Source: Vitis vinifera
Lineage: Eukaryota > Streptophyta > Magnoliopsida > Vitales > Vitaceae
DNA length: 64,000 nucleotides
Reading direction: 5' to 3'
Assembly (NCBI RefSeq): GCF_030704535.1
Contig: NC_081822.1
Span: 5,457,501-5,521,500, forward strand
Shown here: piece after piece, positions 49,004 through 61,000 of the stretch
Numbering within the stretch: position 1 is the first letter of the stretch
Layout: the number at the start of each line of letters is the position of its first letter
The notes under the pieces: generated by a model
Seen by the model: the letters and a program-made list of their open reading frames with translations, nothing else
What the model was told of the DNA's origin: nothing
Database searches by the model: none
Position numbers and translations under genes: made by a program

Positions 49004-52000
49004 ATGTTTACAGAAGGTCTTGACAAGAATGCAGTTCGATGGGTCAGGGAGGTTAGTTTCACTAACGCAACCCACATTTAAAAAAAAAAAAATCATCTGA
49101 GGAATTTTTATTTTACGTTTTTAATGAATGCTGGTTCGCTGCCTATTTGGATCTGGGTGATTGTTTCTTGCATTCTTGAAAATTTTAAATTGAAATTTAA
49201 TTTGAGGGTTCTTTGAATAAGCAGAAGGAGCTTTCACACTCGATTTCGAACCCGATTCATCGGATAGATCCGGTTCGAGGTGCGGGTCGGGGGTTCGGGC
49301 TGCCACCGCCATCTAAATTCCGGAGTGGGCACTTGCCATCGAGCACAATTCCGGTGTCCAGAACTATTCCTGGTGATAATGATGATATTGAGTCAGGCTC
49401 AGACAATGACAATGATCTAACCACAGATTCGGAAGAGGAGGTTTATGGTGGAAGGTACTCTCTGGATTCATCGCCACCAGATAACAGGATTCCGAGCAAT
49501 GCTGCTCATGGATATGGGAAGCCCTCACAAGGTCAGCCGCGTTATGCAAGTGATTCCATGTATTCAGATGTTAGTTCTTCAATGGATGTTAGTTCTTCAA
49601 TGGAGACTGTGGGGCGAGGGTATGGGAATGTGGCTGAGAGATTGCTAAGGGGAAATGGAAGGTACCCAGTTGCGCAGAATGGTAATGGTTTCACGGAGGA
49701 TGAGTCATCAGATTCTGCCGCTAGTTCAGAATTTTCAACAACTCAAGTGGGGAGCATTAATGGTGGTTTGCCTCGGAGAGGATCGTATGCTTCTGAGGGA
49801 TACACATCCAGTGTTCCTTCCTGGGTGAATGCAGGAAGGGCCACCAAAAAGGTTGGTCATGCTTGAATGCATTTTGGTTACTTTTTTAATATAGGATCAT
49901 TTACAGATAGGATAATGTTTGGACGTGGGTAAATTTTGTGTGTTTGGAAAATTGGAATTGTACTTTTGTTCCTAATTGCTAGAGTAGTTAATACTATTTA
50001 AACCCCAACTTAGAGATGATACTACTTCCTACCCAGTTCTCTAGTATGATACTTTGCCTAATAATAATCTTCTAGAGACCACTTCTAACTTATATCAGCT
50101 GGCTGCTTCAGGAGTCGCACAAGGTTACTAGTGAAAAAGTGGCTTTAATCTGTGAATGTGTTTTTTATGTGGATATTCTGACGTTTATTAGTGAAAAAGT
50201 AGCTTTGAAAGATGAATATGTTTGTGTGTGCATAATATGGGTTTCTTTCCAATAAATGCATGTGGAGACTGTAATTCAGTTGATGGAATCATGAGCATAT
50301 AATAGTTTAGGAAATGCCCACATTACATGAGCAGTGAGCTATGAAAATATTACTAGCAATTCCAACTGCTGGTTGTCATGTATTAGTTTTGTTTTTTTTA
50401 GTCAAGCTGTGTTTTCCAAACATTATGCCTCTAGAACTTATGGCTTAATTAGCACTTTTTCGTTCTGTTGTGTCCTTGGAAAGTCAGGGAAAGTATTTTA
50501 TTTTTCTGCTTTCTACATTGAAGACAATGTGCATAATTGGTCAAGGGGAGAGATCGGGAGTGATTTATGCATGACATGTGATGTTTGGTGAGGAGCTTAA
50601 AAACCACCAAAACCGATATTAGATTTTGCAATTGATCTAGGTTGTCAAAGAATCTATAGATGGAATTCACCCTCTCAATTATTAATTTTAACGATTGTTT
50701 CAATTTTCATTGCAAATCATCTCCTAATATTACATATAGGGTAAAAAATAAAAGGGAAATACAAAAGGAAAAAATGAAGGAAAAAATAAAAGTTTAAACT
50801 TAATAAAATACTTATAAAAAATAAAAGTTTAAACTTTATAAAATATGCTAACATGCTTCTCCAAATTTATCTCTTATTTCCTCTTTTTTATAAAAAGGGA
50901 ATAATTTGAAAATCTATAAAATTTTAAATAATTTTTGTTGTACATGAATTTTCTTCATACTTTTCATTGGATTCCTTCCTTTTTTTTTTCCTTTTCCCTT
51001 GTACTTTTTGTAATCCAAACAGAGCCTTAAGATTATCCTTGAGTCCTGGTTAATCATTTCTGTAAATGCAGCTATAAGTGTATGCTTTCCCAGTCATTAA
51101 TGAAGTTTGCATGAATCCAGAAATCAAATAAACTGATCAGAATTGTGTAGTCTGTGGGCCACCTACATAGCCTTTAGGATATCCCCAACTGGAAGATAAT
51201 TCTAAACATTATTGTGGTCCACTTAATGTTTTGCTTGCTGGAAAAAGAAGACATTTGTTAGAATGATGTGATTTCTTGTATGGATGATTTTAATGGTGTA
51301 GTTTGCTGGTAAGAAGGAATGACACTGATGTATATATTTCTAATGGTTTTTGACTATTGAGTTATTTCTTTTACTGCAAGTATTTAAACAAAAATTATCC
51401 TGTTGATTTATTTGTTCATCACTTGGCATACTCTGGAAATTTCTATTTATGCTTAAATTGTATCCACTGTTCTTGCCACCTCAATCCTTTCAGGATTCAC
51501 ATGCCAAAACCCTGCCAAAAGAGAGTTTTTCTGATGGTGATGACGATGTTCCCAGTGCACCTCCCTTCTGTGGTTCAGGTCAGAAAATTAACGAAAGTGC
51601 CAAGCAAGTTTCACCCTCTGGAGAACAGAGCAAACCTTGTGCAGCAGGTTCACATGGGTTCTCAACTAAAAATGGGCCAGATACATTAAGAAGTGTGCCT
51701 GGATTTAATTCAGAGGATAAAACTGGAATGGGGGTTCCTGACAAGTTTGTGAGGTTTGTATATAGTTCTTTAATGTGGCAGACACAGTATATAAATAATC
51801 ATGTTGACAAGGTGTGTTTTGACAAACATATTTGCACTTGAGATCTTTGCGAATTAAGATAAATATATGAGCTTTATTTTGTTTCACAGAACTACTGCTA
51901 GTGCTGAAGCTGATGTGCCCTCTAGTTCTCACCCTGCTCGCCTCCCTACATTTCATGCGAGGTATTTGGAATGACACCTTACTTGTAGATCCATGACTTA

Positions 52001-55000
52001 TTGGCATTTAATTATTGGTGATGGTAATAAACCAACGCATCTCACATGATTTATTTTCGTTATTAATCATACATTTTTGTAAATCAAATTCAGCGCTCAG
52101 GGGCCATGGCATGCCGTGATCGCATATGATGCATGTGTACGACTTTGCCTTCATGCTTGGGCAGGGGGGTGCATGGACGCTCCCATGTTTCTGGAAAGTG
52201 AATGTGCTCTGTTGCGAAATGCATTTGGGTAACTTGTTTCTCTTCTGCTTGTTTGTTCACCATCTCTTTCTTGAATTTGTTCAGCCATTTTGTCCCAACA
52301 TTGCTTGTTGGGGCTTCCTACTGGTTGTATTTGTTCTATTCAATTAATTTTTCTTGCCCCTCCATATGCTGCCTATCTCCTTTCAAATCTATATTTAAAG
52401 TGATGGATTGATTCCTATTTTCTTGGGACTAGCTTCTTCATCTATGTTCTCCAGGTTTGGTGTAGGAATTCTTGAATGACTTTTGACCCTGCTACACCAG
52501 CCTTGCTAACATCTTGCTTTAGCTGGGTTTGCTGTATGATAAATTGTATGTTGTTTAGAGTTTGGATCATTGCCAAGGTTTGGATTTGTTTTTTTGCAAG
52601 AGAAATTACGAGTTTGTACCATTTGATCAAGTTCTGAAACCAAAATGGTTTTTATGATTTTTCAGATCTAACTATGTTTATGTCAAATGGAAATTAAATT
52701 TGTGGAACTTTCTGGAATTTCAATTAAGTTATGAATTTGGTTGCAAGTTGCAACATTTCAGCACTCTGGTAACTACTAAACTACCCTATTCCCTGGGGAA
52801 AAGTTTGTCAAGTCAAGTTAGGTTTCAGTATTGATAGCATGTGGATAAGGGGGACACTATTGATAGCATGTGTCTAACATGCAATATTGACTTTGATTTG
52901 TTGTTTATTACTATCTTCACACCACACTCCTTATGGTCCTGTATTTGAACTATAGTTTGCAGCAAGTGTTATTACAATCAGAGGAGGAACTATTGGTGAA
53001 GCGCTCTTCAGAACTTGCTAGTGAGGGAACTGTACCAAAACCTAAGAAAATTATTGGGAAGATGAAGGTGCAAGGTAATAGTTGGTCTCCAGATTTGAAA
53101 TTCTCAATGTTCAAGAGCTTGGTGATAAGACTTTCCTGAGATTTGTTCCTTGTGTAGTTCGTAAGGTGAAAATGTCCCTGGACCCACCCAGTGGCTGCAG
53201 CATGTCATCTTTAAGGGCACCAACGATAAAACTGGAATCACTCCGATATCGATTATCCAATTTGCGGTCAACATTCTCTTCTGGATGGCAAGCACTTCGG
53301 AGGATTCATGTTGTGCCTCGTATACCTGCAAATGGTTCTTTCTCAAGAAAGAGCTTGGCATATGTGCATGCCAGTAGTCAGTATATAAAACAGGTGTCTG
53401 GGCTCCTGAAAACTGGTGTAACAACTCTACGCAGCAGTCCATCATCTTACGAAGGTGTACAAGGTATTATGAATTGCAATGTGCATTCTTTATTGGTGGG
53501 TCCAGCACAAAATGTATTAGCTTGCTGTTAGCCTCTCAACTAAATTCATTGCTATTTTTTTTTTTACTTCAATTATTTCTGGGTATTCCCAACACCAAAA
53601 GTTACAAATTTCTTTATCCTGGCTTTTTGGGAGGTGTTTGAGTTTCCTTATTATTTGAAGCTATCAGTAACGATCTAAGTTAAAACATCGTCCTCTTTTA
53701 TTTTGTTTTCTTTTGTTGCTGTCCACCACTATGAAGGATAACTCATCTTTTCATGCTGTTATGTTCATTTTTTATTGAAATGAATTGTTTGTTTCCATTG
53801 AAAAAGAAAGATTAAATTATGAGCCTTTGGCGATTCTTACGAGTCTGTTATAAAGCTTTTTCCACCTTTTCCACAATTACCAATTAGATTAGCTAACTAA
53901 TGTAATTTAACATCTAATATGTTGAGCTACAGAATAGTGCATGTCATATCAGTATTTGTTATTATGTTAACATGTAAGCTTACTGGGTGTCTATTGAGTT
54001 AACTATTTCTGTTGTTAACATGTAAGCTTATTGGGTGTCTGAATACTAAGTTGTACTCTTGTTTAGAACTGTACCGAGTTTATTTGCTTTGTTCTTTTCC
54101 TTTTGCATCTAGTACCCTTCAACTTAGAATTTTTCCCCCCTGTTTTGCAAATGTTATCAGAAACATACTCTTGTATGTTGAGATTGAAAAGTTCAGTTGA
54201 AGAGGATGCCATCCGAATGCTACCTGGATCTGGTGAAACCCATGTCTTGTATGTACTAATTCCAGTTCTTGCTTTTGTTTTCTAATTTGTTCAGAGTAAG
54301 GTATTGACTACTTTACAGCTTTCCAGATAGTCTAGGAGATGATCTGATCCTTGAAGTTAAGGACTCCAAGGGGAAGTATTTTGGTCGTGTCCTTGCTCAA
54401 GTGGCTACTATTGCTGAAGATCCAGTAAAATTTTCTGCACTCTTTGGTGGTTGTAAGGATTTATTATCAATAAAAAATCATTTTGGTGGTGGGTTAATAT
54501 AGAAGTTGAATGCAGGGTGACAAACTACGTTGGTGGTCTATTTATCATGAGCCAGAGCATGAACTTGTTGGGAAAATACAACTCTACATAAATTATTCAA
54601 CAAGTTTGGATGAAAATAACCTTAAGGTAAGAAGCTTATCGATACCTTGATACATTTCTTTAATAAGCTATTGTGTCATGATTGGAGATTTAGAAGTGCT
54701 TCAAATAAAAGTGCAGTTTTTTTTTTTTTTTTTTGTAGCACTTTTGTCAAAGCCAGTTTTGTGAAGTAGGTAACTTTTTAGATGTAGACCAGCTTTTGGT
54801 GTTACTAAAGTATTTTGATAATGGATAAATTATTTATCATATAACAAAATGTTATACTATTGATAAATTATCACAAGGGACATTATAGATTTTATTTTTC
54901 TATTATATAACTTATATGTATAAAGACACACCTCAAAGTAATTATGAAAAAAAAAACCTGTATTGTCAAGAAAATAAAGACAGTAAATTTTTTGTTATGG

Positions 55001-58000
55001 TAAGAACTTTTTAAGAAACACTAAAAACAAACATGATGAGAATAATGTTTCTTTACATATTTGCCTAATTTATCAGAAAAAAAACTATGAGACGATAAAA
55101 AAGGAGAAAAAAACTCTTTCTTATATTTGGTTAAATAATAAGAAATGAATGAAACATGTAAAGATTTAAAGAGAAAGAAACAAAGAGAATTTTAGAGAAA
55201 GAAGGGGTATTCTCTTTGTATATGAACATTTTTTTCTAATCTTAATGCTTTCCATGTTCTTGATTTGTAATGTTTTCTTGGAGAAGCACCTACCAAGTGC
55301 TTTTTTATGAAGCACTCTTAAGTGCTTTTTATCATTTTAAAAGCGCTTTTTAAGCTTCTTGTAATGCTTAGCGTCCGTTTGGAAGTGCTTTTAGAAAGCA
55401 CTTCTTGCATAAAAAGTGTTCTATCATAAAAAGCGTTTTGGAAGAAAATAAAGCATTTGGCTAAATTTAGAAAACACTTTTAAAAAGTTGAAAGTCACTT
55501 ATGGTGCTTTTTGGAGAGGCACTTGATAGGTGATTCTCCTAAAAATACTTCTAGAGAAAACACTTCCACTAAAAGCAATTCAAATAGATGCCAAACACAC
55601 TTTTAATCTTTATTGGGTAAGCTTCATTTTGAAGGAGTCACTCCCACATGTGCTCTTAGCCTTATAATCTGAAGCACTAGGAGACCTAAAGCACTGGGTT
55701 GTGCTTAACTTGGATGGCCATATCTTGATGGCTCAGTTTTCAACATGCACTTTTAACAAATGAAGAGGGGAATTTGTGACTACTTTCTGCAACAGGTTGT
55801 TGAGGGATTTAGGTCAAGATCTGTTTTATCATTAATTTTGAAGTGAGTGAAAAACTGTAAAAGAATACTTAACGATATTAAGATTCAGTATGATATGAAC
55901 AGCATTAGATAGTGCAACCTTCATGACCAACTAGAGAATGATAAATTTTTATCAATTTTTAAAAATAATTTTTGATCATCAATATAGATGCAAAATCATC
56001 TGTAAAAATCTTAGTTTTGTTTGAATATGGAATAAGTCAATAACATTGATTATCGCCTTAGAATGTGGAAAGGAGTCCATAGTTCTGGCTTAGAAAGTAG
56101 TTTATGATATTAACTGTTTTTGGAATGATTTCTCATCCTTCTTGTCCTTGCAATTTCTGATTACAGCTTGTTTCTGATTAGAGAAAAAAGCTACAAAGTG
56201 CTTGTTTGATAACTGTTTTTGAAAACAGTTTTGAAAAACAATTTTTAAGAATGGTTTTTGAAAACTATTCTTTAATGTTTTGTAGAACAAAAGTCTGTTT
56301 AGAAACCTAAAATGTTTTTAACCTATTTTTAAATATGTTTTAAAAATATTTTTATGTCTAGTGTTCTATTTTTAATCATTCTATATGTTTGTATAATTAT
56401 TTTTTAAAACAACCCTCATAAAACAAGTGAAAACAACTAAGAACAGAAAACGAAAAGATGTTATTTGAAAACACTTTGTTTTTTGTTCTTAAGAACAGAA
56501 AATGGTTTTTGGTTGTCAAACATGTTTTCTTATTAGTTTTTTTTTGTTTTTTTGGAGAATAGAAAACTGCATGTTTTCCTTTTTTTTTTTTTTTTTGTTT
56601 TGTTTTGGAGAATAGAAAACTGTTTTAAAAAACAATTACAAAACATACCCATAGGGTTTGTTTTGGAATGTTCTTACAAACAGTTTTCAAAAATAGTTCT
56701 ATGATGTTTTATGAAACAAAATTTTTTTTGGGAACTTGAAATGCTTTCAATTTGTTTATATGTTTCAAATATTTTTAAAAAATAAATTTCATATGTAGTT
56801 CTTTATTTTCAATTATTCTTCATATTTATCCCATTATTTTTTAAATCAATTCTCAGAAAACAAGTGAAAATAAGAAAAATATGTTTTCAGAAAAAAAAAT
56901 TTATTTTCTGTTTTTTGGTTGCCGATCATGTTTTTCTATTTTTACTCTTAACTCTTTTCCTTTTTGGTTTAGTGTGGCTCTGTAGCCGAAACTGTGGCAT
57001 ATGACCTGGTACTTGAAGTTGCCATGAAAATTCAGCATTTTCAACAGAGAAATTTATTAATCCATGGGCCCTGGAAGTGGTTACTGACCGAGTTTGCATC
57101 ATATTATGGTGTTTCTGATGTATACACCAAGCTGAGGTAATGGATTTGATAGATTGACTGGTTCTGTCTTCTCAAATAATTATGCAAAAGGGCATCATGC
57201 ATCATTTTGTGACTCATTTGTTCTACATGTACTTTCCTCTAGTGATTGTTGATTTTTACTTTGTGGTGTTCACAGGTATTTATCTTATGTCATGGATGTG
57301 GCTACACCTACAGCTGACTGTCTGACCTTAGTATATGATTTGTTGTTGCCTGTCATCATGAAGGGCCACAGTAAGAGTACATTGAGTCATCAAGAGGTAT
57401 GAATCAAGGTTTTCAGTTACTACTATGACTAAAACTACATACTGTTACAAAAATTTTGTATTCCTGATTTCTGAGTTCCCTGTTTGTTCTGTTGACATGC
57501 TTCTTTTAACATCGTGCTGCCTCATATGTCTTTTAACATAGTAATTGATCATTGCTTTTGCAGAACCGAATCTTAGGAGAAATCAAGGATCAAACTGAAC
57601 AGATCCTTGCATTAGTTTTTGAGAATTATAAGTCACTTGATGAGTCATCTGCTTCTGGGATTATAGATGCTTTCAGGCCAGCAACTGGTCTTGCTGCTCC
57701 TGTGTTGGAACCTGCTGTAAAGCTGTACACACTTCTTCATGACATCTTATCTCCTGAAGTACAAAATCATCTATGCCACTATTTCCAGGTTCAGACAATT
57801 GTCATTTCTCATAATGATGATGGTGGTTTCTACATATCCGTTGTTTACTAAATAATAGTACTACCTAACCAGGCTGCTGCAAAGAAAAGATCAAGAAGGC
57901 ACTTGGCTGAGACTGACGAGTTTGTTTCCAACAATAGTGAAGGCAGTATACTTGATGCACTTACAGTTTCCATTGCCTACCAGAAGATGAAATCTCTTTG

Positions 58001-61000
58001 CTTGAACATTCGAAATGAAATTTACACTGATATAGAGATCCACAACCAACATATACTTCCCAGGTATTTTTTTTCACACCTGGAATGGTTGTGAAACTGT
58101 GTATTGTGTCTTCAGTTGATTTTTGGGGTTAACATTTTTTTTTTGTGGTATTATTCAGTTGTAATTGTGGGAAAAAAAAAACAAGTAGCATTATGCAGTA
58201 ATGCATGTAATGTAATATAATACAACATAGTTTGATTCTTAAATGAAGATATATAGCAAGGGGGGTTGGGTGGAGATCTGTGAGGTTCCAGGTTTGAGTC
58301 TTGGAAAAAAAGGTTCTCTATCAAAAATGAAAAAAAAAATAGCATGTCTCTGTCAATGTCATGGATTATATCATAAGGTCTAACAGATGAGTTTTTGAAG
58401 GGAAAGGGGTTGGTAATGACATAATCTTTATCTCCTTGGGTGATTTCCAGAGTTGGAAAATTGACGTCTTAGTATAAATAATTTCCAAAAATTTTAAACA
58501 ACAGATTATAAGATCTGAATTCTCAGATCATGCTGTTTCATTTTGAAAAATTATCTTGTGTTTGGCTTCATACAATGCTAGGAAGCATGAAATGTAACAT
58601 TTGTTTCCAAGCAAAATTGAAGCTATAACTGTGCAAAATTTAATAGTCTTTCTTTTGATTTTTTTTTTCCCTTCTTTTTCTTCTTTTTTTTTTTTTTTAA
58701 ACAGCTGTTAATTTCTTTTAGTCTGTAAATTCCTGAATGCCTTTTCTTCTGGTTTCCTAAATATGTTTTAATTATTGACATTTTCTTTGTAGTCTTTTGT
58801 TTTTTTAACTTCTAGTCTTTAAAAACCAGTTCAGAATATTTTCAAGAATTAGTCAAACTATGCATATACTGAATATAAAGGGAAAATATGATACTTCTCA
58901 ATTATGTGTTCTGTTTTGCTTGCAGTTGTTTTATTTAGGCCACAATCATGTACCATTTGAACACTATACCATGGTGCAACTTTGTATTACTTTGTGTGGT
59001 TTGCATTTGGAACTTGTTTTTCTAAGCTTCATTATTTTATACAAGTTGTCATATTTTACTTGGATTCTGATATAGCAGCAGTAATTGTTGATTCTTGGAT
59101 TTTGAGCCTCTAAACTGAAATGCGTGGTTTTTGCTTAGTTGTAGAATAGGGCTTTGCCTTGCCTATTATAGTTGGGTGGATTAGCACACAACTCGTGGTT
59201 TCCAAGTTAAGTTATCAGTTTATTCCTTTAAAAGGCACCAATGAAGCCTTAATCAGCACTCACTCTCTCTCTCTCTCTCATTTGCATGCATGCATGTTGA
59301 TAATCTTCTAAGCATATGAAATGATTCTTGATTTGCTCTATAGACAAGCACAAATGCATGAATGGAGGAATGGTTCCATGAGGTCAACTTAACTTAGGCA
59401 TTCATGAAATTTGCATGTTGCTCACTCTCACGGCTTTTTGCTTGTTGGTTTGGCTGGCTGTGTAATTTTGTTTCTATCATGTTGATATCCTAATATTGAT
59501 GAAGTGTTTTCCCCCAAGTGCAGTTTTATAGACCTTCCAAATCTGTCTTCATCCATATATAGCACAGAGCTTTCCAGTAGATTGCGAGCCTTTCTCATTT
59601 CATGCCCTCCACCAGGCCCTTCACCTCCTGTAACAGAACTTGTCATCGCAACAGCAGATTTTCAGAGGGATCTTGCGAGCTGGAACATAAAGTAATATAT
59701 GTCACAACACTACTTCGTCGTAAGTGCCATCACAGTATCTATAACTTCACATGGTTTCAACTCATTTTATGTTTTATGTTCTTTCTCAGTCCTGTCAAAG
59801 GTGGAGTTGATGCTAAAGAGTTGTTCCACTTGTATATTGTCATCTGGATTCAAGATAAGCGCCTCTATTTGCTTGAATCATGCAAATTAGACAAGGTTCG
59901 TATGTTAAGCTATGGCATTGTGAATTTCTGATACATAGGCTATGCCAGAAGATATCTTGCTCTATATACTTTTAATGGCTTTACCAAAATAGTGCCAGTT
60001 TTTTCTTTCATGCTAATATTTGGACCCAGAAGCAGGGTGTATTCTTGTTTTGCCAGTCATGAAATTCAGTTGCCTTGCCTTTGTTCATTTAAGATTATAT
60101 CTTATGATGTTGATAAATAGAAATGAGTTTTTTTATCTGTTAGGGCATGGATATCTTATGATGTTGATAAATAGAAATGAGTTTTTTATCTGTTAGGGCA
60201 TGGCTCAATGGTAAGAGCGAGTGTGGTAGAGGCACATGGTCTTGGATTCGATTCCTGCCATTGGGAAATCCCTGTATTACTTGGAGCCTAGCTGTGGTGG
60301 GTACAGTCAGGCTCGTTGGGGTTTGGAAACCATGGTTGGGTTTGAAGGGCCCTACCATATGATGGGGTTTCCTGATTATTAAAAATAATAAATAAATAAA
60401 TGAGTTTTTCCTGCATTCTGTAGGATATAATTGAAGGAAGCTTTTTTGGGGGAATTTCCAGAATTATTTAACATTCTGCCACTTAATTTTTCACCTACAT
60501 GCTTGAAAGAATTGTCTAAAAGTCATTTTCTTGCAGGTAAAATGGTCAGGGGTCAGAACTCAACATTCTACTACTCCTTTTGTTGATGATATGTATGATC
60601 GAGTGAAAGAGACTCTGAACGATTATGAAGTCATCATTTCTCGGTGGCCAGAATATACCTTCGTTTTGGAGAATGTATGTCCCTGTGGTGCTCATTCTTT
60701 ATTCACTGAGGGGTTTTAAAACTAGAAATCAAAAATGGGGTTTTAGGAGTAACAATTGGATCCTCACTTGTTTTTAATACCTTGTATTAGCTAGTAACAA
60801 TGGATCAAGAATCATCCTTTATTTAATTGAAAAGACTACAAAATCCCAAAGTATGCTGATATGCTCCTGTTATAATTGCAATAACCTTGAAGAGAAAATT
60901 GATTTGCCCCCATAAGATGTCTTGTTATGGAATATTAGTTACTTTTATTAATGATATAAGTTATTGGTTTCCACTATTTTTTATGATACTTAAATTTCAA

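Noticed and set aside
60187-60260. tRNA gene
   Set aside because: A and B boxes are present but the cloverleaf is incomplete and the sequence continues into an A-rich tail with a target duplication, so it is a SINE.
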